Shown one piece after another: positions 13,640 through 25,039 of a stretch of DNA of 64,000 nt. The stretch comes from Echinococcus granulosus (taxonomy: Eukaryota > Platyhelminthes > Cestoda > Cyclophyllidea > Taeniidae), in assembly GCF_000524195.1 (NCBI RefSeq), contig NW_020170409.1:795004-859003 (forward strand), in the 5' to 3' direction. A program made the translations under genes and the position numbers. Every line of letters begins with the position of its first letter. The stretch's first letter is position 1. The notes beneath the pieces were generated by a model. The model searched no databases. It was given only the letters and a program-made list of their open reading frames with translations, and had not been told where the DNA came from.

Positions 13640-15100
13640 CTTTTCGACGGGAAGATCTAAGGCAACTTCAGTCACTTCATCGGGATGAATCATCATCTGT
13701 TGGCTGTCTGCTGAGAGATCCTCTGAAGCCCTACGACCAGCGGCAGAACTGCCCATATAGCAGCGAAAAGTGGGTACATAGCTGACATAGGGCGAATTCA
13801 GTGCCTTTACCACACCTCTTGATGTATCGTGGGGAATAAGGTGGACGTTCCAAGCCACACATCGTAGCTCACAGGGTCGATCGGGGATCTGCGAGGAGGA
13901 ATTGTCTTTCAAGGGCCCACCACAAATGCTACCACCACTGCTTTCTGCTTGGCTTTCGTAGTGATAAATCTCTACCACTGGAAAGAATCGAAGCCGCACC
14001 AAGGTGCCAAGAATGTCGCTCAGGACCATCCATTCATGACCATCTGGATCTTTACAGCGGGCGAAATTCTTGCCGCCCTGAGGCGCAATCGGAATAAGAT
14101 CGATTCGGGAGACGGGAGCAGCTGCCAGCATCTCAACAATTATTTTAACGCGCTGTTTTGCTGGCAGTGGGCCTGCTGCAAACCATTTAGGATCGCCGAT
14201 TTCACAGCCGACAGTTGTTGCGCCGTTGTCAGCAGTTATGAGGTGATCCACTGGCCCAAAACTTGCCTCTCCCACCGAGCCCCAAATGAGTGTAGCTTTG
14301 TATCGTACCCGACACCAGTGATTTGTTCGACTGTGGCGCTGAAGTTTCACTCTTGGGCAAAGAGAATTGTTACTAGTCTCGCTGGCACCTCTTGCCTGGC
14401 GCATGAAAGCTGTAATGCTATGTTTCTTGCTGTCCACTGGAGGCCAGTTTAAACTAACATTCCAATCCGACCCAGCATAAGTGAAACTGGCGGATTCTAA
14501 TCGAAGCCCACTAGCAGCATCCTTTTGCCCATTTTTAGGTAGAGTGAAGAGCTCTTCGTATGCTGTGCTTGCACCCTGAAGCTCCACTTCAACCAGCCAT
14601 GTCCAGTCATCGAAATAAAAATGTTCAGATGCCAATCGGTCGGCTCCAATCCAGCCCTGTTTCCAGCGCGTTGGATTGTCGGCCGTAAATGCTACATGTC
14701 GTTCCTCATGGGTTCTATTGTAGTGGATTGACTCTCGATTTAAAATGGTATAGCGAATCATCTCAAGTTTGCAGTACATGCCAGCCAGGCCACCACACAA
14801 CGTAAGGCCGACATTGAGATACGTCTTCTGTCCCATGGCTCGTGGAGACTCGCATCCATTTGCTACGCTCTCGTCAGTAATTTTTGCTTGGACATCGTCA
14901 TGCTGCAAGCACAACTGCAATTGCCAACTCTGCCCTCCATAAGGAAATTCCTTAGATTGGGCCGTGTTAATGAAACCGCGCGTCAGCTGAGATGGTACGA
15001 TGAAAGTGAAAACTTGACTGTCGGCCTTATCTCCAAGCCGAACGAATCGATGAAGTTGGATGCAGTTGGACTTGGCTGTAATGGAACCAAAACTCTTCAT
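13640..15100 (-). CDS. Large exon of a MATH-like beta-sandwich protein
   Basis: A 493-codon open frame runs on the minus strand. The 3' side has a plausible donor (AAG|GTATGC, exon end 13640, phase 0), so the protein continues in exons I did not find. The start is either ATG at 15098-15100 in a fair Kozak context (ACC ATG A) or an internal acceptor at 15076 (ATTACAG). Residues about 25-175 fit a MATH/TRAF-C pattern: S-x-x-F near GGQSWQLQLCLQ, then TYLNVGLTL, a long hairpin ending in N-x-E, then GWIG and a final DDWTWLVEVEL strand. Residues about 205-430 look like a second, more diverged sandwich (SASFTYAGSDWNVSLNW at its start). The frame is intact over 1.4 kb and GC-richer than its flanks. 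MATH domains are usually adaptor modules binding short peptides. Exact family and partner domains unknown. Confidence 0.55.
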
Positions 15101-18100
15101 GGTTGATGAAAAAATGACTTGAATATTTCATTACTGTTACCTAAAGCATGTCTCAACGCCAGAGGGGTTGATTGGCCAACCGAGGTGGGGTCCAATGGGA
15201 GGCGAGTACTCAAATGTTGACGATTTGCGCACGGATTCGCCATGTATGAATGGTGTTTCAGCACGTGGCCTTCCTATATGAAAGAATGCCAAGTCTAAAT
15301 ACTTACAAAATCCATTTCATGGAAAATGGAAGGAGTGGAACCAACTAGCAATGAGATCTTTAATCGGGGAGTTACAGGCCGCAATGCAGTAATTCAAAAA
15401 AGGAGTCAATCCTGATGGTTCCTTGGCTTAGTGTAGTAAAAATTTATTTGTCGACACAGGAAATCACTAAAAAATCTTTTCACTTAATCAACCGGTATTT
15501 ACTGTTGTTAAAACAGCAACCGAAAATCCTGAGCTAAAGATGCCAGCTATCGGGCTCAGAATTGAAATCCTTTAAGTACCCGTGCTTTATTCAGTAACCC
15601 ATTCTCCGACATCTTTTTTATTTGCCTACGTTAGTAATTACTGTCTGCATTAAAGGTGTTTGTGCACCTGCTGGTAGACATTGGCCAAGTCAGAAGCATC
15701 CACTGTCATGCCGACAAGATTTAATCAAATGAAATGCTTAGGTTGATTAGCCAGTACGAAAAAAGGATAACAAAGTTCAATTACGGAAAGCACTCTCTCA
15801 TTTTAAATTGAGCCTCCATTTTGAATAATGAACTCTTCACAGCCGTACAATATTTATAAGTGGTTATCGTGTCTGTTGTGGTCGGCTAATTTGATTAGCT
15901 CCAGGGTGATACACTGATCACTTCACATGTTCGCGATGAACCTGGGTGTGCAATCACTCAAATTCAGTGCGAAGGGGCACTCCTCAAGGGGGAGAGGCAA
16001 ATACTTTGTCACTACTTCAGACGTGTTGCTGCATCCTCAGCCGCCGATCACTGTCACGCTAGCACATTTCAAGGTAGTCATTAATTTTAGACCGTCTTTT
16101 AAAAAGAAAATAACCCAAAATATTTTTATTGGATCAGTAAATGATCAGTTATATGATTGATTATTTTCGGCTTAAAATGCAAATCTTTGAGGGCAGCAGA
16201 AGGAAAATCTGATCCCTTTATTCACAATGACATTTAAACACAAGCATAAAAATTCGGCAGCTCTAACACAGCCCCTTATAGGGAACAGGAAAAGGACTCG
16301 AGGAAGGTTATTTGAAAGGTTAATTTATTCACGAGTTGTTGTTTTACTTTTTCCCCGTTTCATTATCTCCCACCGAAACACCGTTTCATGGCTACCCATT
16401 TGATCCTGTTAGCGCGATCCGCATAAATTACAAGGGTTTTGTTTACCTGTATCGGGTAGACTTCGGCAAAGACGAACTACCCATTGCCATTCAACTTGGT
16501 TTAAAACTACATAAATAGGACTCGGCAAAACTTAAAAGTTCTTCCTTCTTAGTCACAAGCTGTAGATGCGAAATGGTATTTTATGACTTGTGACTTGACT
16601 TTTTCTGCGAAAACCTTGAGCCTTCTCCCATTAACTCCGACAACCCTAGTACTCAGACCCGCCTATAGGACATTTATAATCGTGAGTTTCAAGGTTGAAA
16701 TGCTCTTTTTTTCGCTTAAATGCTTTTTTTGCAACACGACATTCTGTAACTCGAAAACTTAATGAAAGAGTGAATGAAATTCTCCTTTGCTCGATTTGCG
16801 GTGGACTTGAAAATCTCCCACTCTCTTAATCGTAAAATGGTGGGCGTGGCTGTTGAACCTTTGAGGTAAGTAGGCGAGTTAGGCTTAGGTGCGAAAGAAG
16901 GTATTCGTAGGTTAATTTAGGCTCTGTCAAAATTGGTGTAACCTGCCCACTTAAAGATGTCAATCAAGTAAGTGGTGCTCATAAATAAGCTAAAGATAAG
17001 ACGAATAGCCAATGTCTGGGTGAGGGGGGGGTTTCAAGTCAAACTCGGACTCTTAATTTTATGGTTTTGCAGTAAAAAACGCTGTGGTACATATCAAATG
17101 CGCCTGACCACTGATTGTCTGCTTATATCGTGAGCTGGTGCAGACACTGGTGGTAGTGCGTGCGCGCGTTTGTATTGCAATGGATACACTTCCCAACGGA
17201 CTAAGGCGTAAAGCTTGAAGCTGTGGATACCTGCTTGTATCCCAAAACCACACCAAGCATAGTGCAATGTATTTTAGTGGTGTCAACGTTTTACGGACGG
17301 CTGTGTATCCGCTAGTGGATCTCACGGGACAGTAGTCATTTCTGTAAACACATTGTAAGTAGAATGCTCGATCCTGGATAATTGTCCCAGAGGCGAATCA
17401 TGCTGTGGGAACGATGAACGCAACTACCAAAGAGCAATTTCAATTTTGAAAAGTTGGCGCATGGTAGGTACTAAGACTGAATATCCCAGACAAGCTGTAG
17501 TAGGATGGTTCAGACTTAACTTATTAATGAAAAACTGATATAAGAATGTAAATGTAGCAGGACGCAACGTAAGCTTTCGTTATATGAAATTTAATGGCTG
17601 CTTTTATAGCCTCAAAAGTCCTTAATAGTTCTGAATTTTTCTCGCAGTATGATTTCTCAGTTTAGAAATAGCACTTTTGTCACGCATTTGACACAAGAGT
17701 AAACGAGAAATAAGGTTGAAATGATAGATTGGTTTGTTAAATTTATACGGGCGCACACAATTTGCGATTGGTCCCGGAATTAAGCGCTGCTTACTTCGTC
17801 TTCCGGCCCTGAAATCCGGTGCAATAATTATACGCTTCGCCGTCAGTAATGTGTATTCAAATGGTACAGGTATGTAATTCTCTTTAGTTAGATTTAGTAG
17901 AAGGAAGTTGGAATCCTAAAATTCATCTCTAAATCATGGTAGAAAAGTGCAGGGAAAGAAAAGATGTGCACGCACTCTCATAACCGTGCATGACAGAAGT
18001 AACAAGTCATTAGATTCTCAATCTGAGCAAAAAGTGGATCCAACCCTCATCAGAGGAGTAAATTGGCGAAAAAAATGCTTTTCAATCCCTTAAGTCATCA

Positions 18101-19564
18101 CTTGTGGTGGCTGAAGCCATATTACTGACTGAATGAGCATGTTCGGTGAGACCACGCCTTTGTGAAGGTTGCAATTTGTGGTGTTACATCAACCCATACA
18201 TTAGAAATTTCCCATTCTTTAACTTAACTTTATATTATTTATGGGTTATGGTTGGTGAATAACAATTTTTCAGTTTTCCTTAAGGGAACTTTTGAGAGTC
18301 TTCTGTAATTTTAGGCTAAAATGCAAAATGATAGCAAACTCTTCCCTACACAAAAGTATAGTATGAAACTAGTCACAAGCTTTTGTTCTTCCTCCTAATT
18401 TTTTTTCAGTCACCAATATTTCCCGCTTAAATGTGGTGGCCAATTTTCCCTTTATCTTTCAGTTCATTTAGTTAAAAACCTCATTTGAAAAAGTGTCTGC
18501 GGAATTGGAACTCCATACTTGTAAACTTACTTAAAAGTATGGTGGAGCTGAAAGCAGTCATCGATAGAGGCATCGTAGTGTTGGGCATTAGTAAAAAAAA
18601 ACATCAAAGTTTATCTTTCCATCCAGTCAGGACTTATAAGTGCATTTCTACATTCTTCGAATTGTTGAATTTTATGCCAAAGAGAGCCAACATATGGGCA
18701 GTAGTCTTGGCATCCGGTTTCCTCTCTAAAACAGTTTTCAGAGCTTGTCCGCTTCAGAAAGTGAATGTTGGAACCCCTAATCACAATAATAGACATCTAA
18801 AGTAACTAAACAAAAGCGGACGGAAACCATCAAGTACTTTTTGAGCTGAATGACTTTCTATGGAAAACGGAGTATGTAATCACGGTGATTGTGTATAGGT
18901 CAGTGAAATCGTTTGTAAGAACTTGATTAGAGATTGATTTTCTTATTTTACTTATTTTTTCCTTCTGACTAGTCATGATAGCTTAAGTCTAGATTTTATT
19001 CTCTAAGACAAATTTGTAGCAGACTATTTCATCAACACCTACTGATCATAGAATAAATTTTTGTTCACTGAGGCATGCTTCAGTCTACCTTCAAAATATC
19101 AAACTGCTTCCCTCAGCTCGGTTTTATTCACCTGGCTGGAATACATTAACAATAAATGCTTCCTTCCCAGTAGAAAAAAAGTGAAAAATTACTTGCATGC
19201 TATAAATACTCTTTTCAGACTGAAAATAAACATAACACTAGGCTTTTATTCACTTCATTGAATGTTCCGAAATGAAACAAAAAAGACCAACTAAATGCGG
19301 TACAAACACTATTCATGTTAGGGACGTGCCTTTTTTCAAAACAGCTGCCATCACAGAACAAACTGTTCGCTCACACCTCTTCGTTTCATGTTTTTATTGT
19401 TCCGCCCAGTTTCTGCTTTAGTAAACATCCTGTTGTCAGTCTGTGCTTACAATCTCTGGATCCGTTTCTACAGTCAAGGGTCTGAGATTTTGACTGTCTT
19501 TAAAAAATAGATCTTTTTCAAGTGAATTAGCATAAAGGAATAAGCCTTTGTGATGGCAGAGAGA
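15101..19564. other. Intergenic or intron, nothing firm
   Basis: No conserved coding block found. A GC-richer patch at about 17090-17330 has a minus-strand frame of 88 codons that could be a repeat remnant, but I cannot name it. Other frames, for example at 15927, 16336 and 18485, are short and unlike known families. Confidence 0.4.
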
Positions 19565-19690
19565 GCATTACAGCGCTTCTGGGCTCCCTAAAGACAACCT
19601 ACTACTCTGGCGGAATGTGTATTGGCGACGTAGAGAAAGGGTTTGGGGCTACTGACATGGCTCGGAAGCAAGACCACCCTTTGGTTTTCT
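19565..19690 (-). repeat. Interspersed repeat, copy 5 (reverse orientation)
   Basis: Read on the minus strand it carries GCCATGTCAGTAGCCCC followed by CTACGTCGCCAATACACAT, matching the middle of the copies at 2703, 55735, 61951 and 62725. The ends are less clear. Confidence 0.55.
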
Positions 19691-22600
19691 CAGTGGCCCA
19701 TTACCAGAACTTAGAGCTAGACAGCCAATTGAAGGTGCAAAAGCGTCATTTCATTCCTTAGCTTCTTTCGGGAGAATTAGGCTATTAACTTTATTTTAGA
19801 TTACTTCTTACTGGCGGAAAAGATGACTAAATAAATTATGAATCATAAAATCTGACATCTTGTGAATTAAACTTGCTTTAAATCACCATCTTCTTTAGCA
19901 CGTAGACTACTCTACTCCAATTCCCTAAGCAAGTCAGACAAACAGGGAGATAGGAAATTTTTTATTCTGTTCATTTCCTGCGTCACATATTTGTGACGCA
20001 AGTTATCTGTCTAGACATTAGTTCTCATTCTAATGCTGTGCTCAGCGCAATCAAAACGTTTGTGCACAAGCTGGGTCAGCGGCATAAAAATAAATTAAGG
20101 CTTATCGTTCAAGCCTGGTATCGCGAACAGGTAGAATGTGTTGGCTTAAGGATAGTCGGTTCCTAGCTCGTGCTGCGAAGCAGCTAAGGGTTATTCAGAC
20201 AATAATACAAAAGTGAAATGATCATATTCTGAGAACGCTAGTACTTTTGATACCTAAGCCACATAACCCTAAAGTAATTGCTTCGGTACTGCAAGTGTAG
20301 GTGCCACATAAGAATGCTTAATCATCTGCACCATAATAGTCGCTTTCTCTCCGAGACCGTGGTAGCTAATGTGTTAATTACTTACCCATCTAGCTCCATA
20401 TTCCCATCGTAAAAAGTTTTAATATGTCTTTGTCAAAGGAAAGGAGAGTTTACAATTAAACCTTACAAACCACCCTCAAAGGCAAATCATGCTGATACAG
20501 CTATGTTATAGCTCCCGTGTCTTCCCCAAAAGACGTAATGCAGCATGTCAGCATCGGAGGAGCTTTATGTGCTGAAAGGCTACAGACACGGAAGAAAGGT
20601 AACTAAGCAAAGGCGGTGGTAGAATCCAAGGGAGTAAAATATAACATGCAATAATAACAAATTCCGTTTTACAGAATAGCAGTCAAATTTTCCCACTCAC
20701 CTTTCGTTTACACTTAGGTATATAAATGAACATTAAAGGATAATCCTCGTACTTAAAACCTTCGAGCGGCTCATTGAGCCAAGTTTTAACTCAATGGGGT
20801 GGTTAGAATATCGAATCCTCAAGTTAAAGAAGATTATCATAACTATTACCCATGTTTTTATGACATTTTGCGATTATACTTAAAATCCCTTCTACAATTT
20901 CCCTTAAAGCACTTGGAGAGGAGGAAAAAATTAGAATTCGCAAGCACCTCTCAGTTGCATCAAGTAAACCAACTTATTGCCAGGAGGCATCAAATAGAAC
21001 TGGGCCATGGAGATTGACACCATTATGTGGTAGAAAGTCGGCATATTTCCACTAACTTTAAGATATTTTTATGCCTTATATATTCCTTAAATAGGTGCGT
21101 CGATCAATTTTAGAACCATTAATTTCCACTTAAACAGTTTTGTCGTTTAAAGGATATGAATGGTGAGATTAGATCAGAGGTAGTTCATTGTGTGAGGGAA
21201 CAAAAACGACAGCCTTTACTTTTCCACAAGACAAATTCTCTTTCCTTCTAGAAAGTAAATCATGCATGCCACTATTATCTCAGTATTTTGACAGTCTCTG
21301 ATCTAAACTTCCTTGATCAGTTATTGACCTAAGCCGGTTCCATTTAGCTCAAAAAATACTCAGTGACTAAACTTTATTCAAATTTGCAATTTCCCAATCC
21401 ATTATTACATTATTATGTGCATCGAAATTGAAATTCTTACTCAATGCTTGCATTGTACGTGGAGAGGAGCAGAACCGAATGGGAGCAGTAAAGAGTTGCC
21501 TCCAATCAAACCATAGATAGATCGGGGTTAGAACAATAACTTGGGTGTAGAACTTTCCCCATTTAATGATAAATGAATTTTTTGTTTTATGAGCAGCAGT
21601 CGAGGCCGTCATTAGTTTAGTGCAAGCGTTGATGCCATTTTGGAACGATGCCACACCTGGGTGGCTGGCTAAAGTGTCTGGCCTACCGCGCAATGAAAGT
21701 AACATGTCCCAAACATTTTGATTAATCCTCCCTGTACTCTCATGCCTGCATCAGGGAGGAGCTACAGGAAGAATAGAGGATTAATGCTACGCTGTGTACA
21801 GATCGTATCTGCTTGCGGGTACTTAGTCTATGGCTTGTTAAATGATTTGTGACACAAAACAGCAAACAAATCAACTTTTTTCCTTAAAATTATTAGAAAT
21901 TTAGTGGCACGGCTTGACCGCTCTTACACCATAAAAGTAAAAGAATGCAAAATATTTCGTGTTGACAACAATTTCACTTCATTTAAATGGCTTATTTATC
22001 TTCATCATCCCAAATGTATTATCATAATAACTTCCACCTGGGGGGATCTGGTGATGTAATGTTTATTAAAAATTTAATGGTATCTACCTTGTTAACGACA
22101 AGACAGGGTGATGCCAAATTAAGTCCGCCATTCCATCCGCGTGGGTACATTTTTTTTCACTTAGTGTCAAGCTATCTCCTCCTCCGTGTTGGACGTGGCG
22201 GTTGCACGCATTGATGGCCCTTGCCTTCACGAAGAGGCTATTAATGACCCAGTTTAACAATGGTGTAGCTTATTTAGAGGGTCCCAGGCATCACAGTCTG
22301 GCCAATGAACTCGCCATTTGAGGTGCTTATGGCATACATAATCCACAGTCATTCTGCCTAAACAAATAAGGCGCATGAAGAGATTTCTGAATGATTAAAT
22401 TAATTCCACATGAAAGCAATCCCTATTTTATTGGTAAAGTTTTGTCCGAGATTCCCTCCAATCATAGAACCCTCTTGAATGGGTAGCTGTTAATTTTACC
22501 TGCTCTTATTTGGTTCTTAATCCATTGGTGCTATATGCTTCGGGTTTTATAGGAAATAAAACTCCTGTTTTGCCACACAATCGACTCAACTTGGGCGTAT

Positions 22601-23990
22601 CCAACACCCACGGTGCGTTGTTACATTTGGGAAAGGCCTTCACGTTTCCCCCTAGTTGCACACCGCACTGATCCCCTCTAATGGCCCATTAAGAAGGAGG
22701 CTGAGGTATGATTTGTGACGATTAGTTGGTTGCTTCTGTTAATCGCACAGCACAATAAATTGCCTCCAAATGTATCATTTAGAATCTTGGCTTTAAATGG
22801 TCGCTTATAAACTCTCCCAGCGGGCATTTCTCTTTGAAGGCAAAAAGCATTGGCTTAAATGTCTTCAGCTTGAGTGTGCTTAAAATAGGGATAAAAAAAG
22901 CAATATGGCTTAGTTATCTTCCTTTAAACGCTGATTGGATGTACAGTGAGGTCTCGATTATCCTAATTAAGAGGTATCTGTGCTAGATTTCTCAGTACCC
23001 CGCAAGATTTTATTACCAGTTTCAATTAGTAAAGACGTGGTCTTGTGTGCATTAACTACCCAAGACGTACATTCCCTCTTTGTCGGGGCATCAACGATTT
23101 CCTCCCTAAATCTGATCATTTTTGCCATTGAGTCGAGTCTAGGCAAACTTTTTAAAATATCTTAGTTTTTAATATATTTTTATTAACAAAATTGCGAAAT
23201 TCAATTAAATCAGCCACGCATTAGCTATGCTTTCTTACCCATTCCGTACCCATCTATCCATCCATTAGGGCATATAACGGGAAGTTGCCTATGCATTCAA
23301 TTACTGCAACTTTCCAGGTATATTCAAATGGCTCTCGAATTGAAAAATGCATTTGACCTGGAAAATGGGCATGATAAAAACGGTAGGCAGCTGTAATGTA
23401 CCAAATATTTCAGTACTACACTTTGTAGAATGCAGTAAGATTGGAAACAGGGGCAGGCATTCCGCTGTCGGGTTGGCCTACTTCTGAGATTCGTTGAGTA
23501 ATTGGCATAAATATCACTGGATAAGAATCACCTTTAAGACATTATCCATGTTTTTATGCCACTCCGATCTTTCTTGTATTTAGCAAGTAAGTGAATTTGT
23601 TTGTCAAGCCTCCCGTGAACGAAATTTTGTGAGGGTACCATTCCATCGGAGTTTTGAGTGGTTAGCCTCTCCGTAAGTTGAGAACTGGAGGTGACCATAA
23701 TTGCATATGTCTACATCCGAAATAGCCTCCTAATAGAGTAAAGTACTTCTTCGCGGTGGCTATCGTGTATGATCACTATTAAGATGCGCACTCAAGATGC
23801 GTTTCAGCGTGGTATGCTCAACCTAAGAGAAACACGCCTCTTATCACTGATATCCCTATGGAACATCTATAGCTACATAAAATAAACATGACATGCCAGG
23901 CAATTAAAATTCCTTTTTATAGAGGGAAAAAGCTCGTGCCTCTTTTATACTGCAGTCGAGCAATGAGGAAATAATTACCATAGTCTGCAA
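19691..23990. other. Intergenic, nothing recognised
   Basis: AT-rich; a perfect 8-bp-arm inverted repeat lies at 19979-20000. A 112-codon minus frame at 21367-21705 ends near an AATAAA but lacks a recognisable domain. Confidence 0.4.
19979..20000. repeat. Short perfect inverted repeat TGCGTCAC-6-GTGACGCA
   Basis: Arms TGCGTCAC and GTGACGCA flank ATATTT. The arms resemble CRE/AP-1-like half sites, but no nearby promoter is known. It may be a chance palindrome. Confidence 0.5.
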
Positions 23991-23996
23991 TTCATC

Positions 23997-24340
23997 CCAA
24001 CGACACGAGTACACACGCCNNNNNNNNNNNNNNNNNNNNNNNNNNNNNNNNNNNNNNNNNNNNNNNNNNNNNNNNNNNNNNNNNNNNNNNNNNNNNNNNN
24101 NNNNNNNNNNNNNNNNNNNGTCGTGTTGAATGAGTGCGTCTTCTGTGCTGCACACACAAAGTAAGTCGTGCCTTCTGGGCTGGGTTGGTGCTTCAGAGGT
24201 GTGGGGTGAGTAGTGAGTGGATGTGTGTGAGTGAGTGAGTGGGTGGATGGTTTGCAGCTTACCAATGAGATAGATGTGTATTGCCTTAATAGACATTGAT
24301 GTTGTAACACAAAGGTGATTTCCCTTCATTAACCAAGTTT
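23997..24340 (-). repeat. CA-rich repeat segment with 100-N gap (arm B of inverted pair)
   Basis: Reverse complement of the segment at 12301-12642, nearly identical over about 220 bases on one side of the gap and about 22 on the other. Bases 24020-24119 are N. Confidence 0.75.
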
Positions 24341-24360
24341 ATCAGCTATCGAAGAGGCTA

Positions 24361-24800
24361 CTTTTCACACAATGAGATAAGTGGAGGACACATTGCCAGA
24401 GTATGAACCCACTACCGTTTGATGGCGTGTGGGAGTGGGGTCCGGTTGCCCAGCTCTCACGACCTTCACGTTTGGTCTAGACGTAAGTGTTAAGCATTAC
24501 GCTACTGGAAGTTGTTCTAGACACATCGCTATCGAGTGATGTGTTCAGTGGTACCACTTACTTCTTCAGGATGACGCTTTCACCGAATACGGCGCTAACT
24601 TTACGAGAAGATTCTACAAATTTGGAGCCGAGTTCGAAATGGGAGAAAAACGTGGAGATAATAAAGGCGACCTCATTGGTTTACGGCACACAAAAATCAC
24701 ATTTAATGGGTTTCAACGATTTGCTAGTCGATGTGAGAACCATGACAATCACCAAACGGATTTCTACGATTCTCTGATAACACTAATGCTACTACTACTA
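24361..24800 (+). pseudogene. Kelch-like coding fragment, decayed (copy B)
   Basis: On the plus strand this copies the fragment at 11847-12300 in inverted orientation. Shared features in order are a TATGAA start, a W-x-x-x-VAQL block, LLEVV near 24500, a PNT block near 24590, then WEK and KATSL near 24650-24690. Stops and frame changes interrupt it before 24487. From 24487 to 24777 one frame is open, but it lacks the GG pair expected at the end of a kelch blade strand. A decayed gene copy is the simplest reading. Confidence 0.45.
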
Positions 24801-24961
24801 AAATTTCCAATTTATTTTACTATTTCTTAAAGAACAACTCTACCTACCTTAGAATCTATCAATACGTACCAGACCGTTTCAAGTGTTTTGAGCAGTGTCA
24901 AATTGAAATAACTTACTAGAGCTAGGACCCAGCGACACGCTGACTGAGACTAGCAGGTTGA

Positions 24962-24967
24962 TTTATT
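24962..24967 (-). terminator. Poly(A) signal AATAAA
   Basis: AATAAA on the minus strand about 75 nt after the stop codon of the TRM10-family gene. Confidence 0.65.
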
Positions 24968-25039
24968 GCTCCAAAATTGACAATCCTGTACAAGAGACAA
25001 CATTTCGAAACCAATAATAGACAGTGCGAATAAGGAAGA

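Noticed and set aside
13949..14452. 167-codon plus-strand frame
   Set aside because: Antisense to the MATH-like exon, no conserved pattern of its own.
21367..21705. 112-codon minus-strand frame followed by AATAAA
   Set aside because: Could be a terminal exon, but nothing in it is recognisable and no upstream exon was found.
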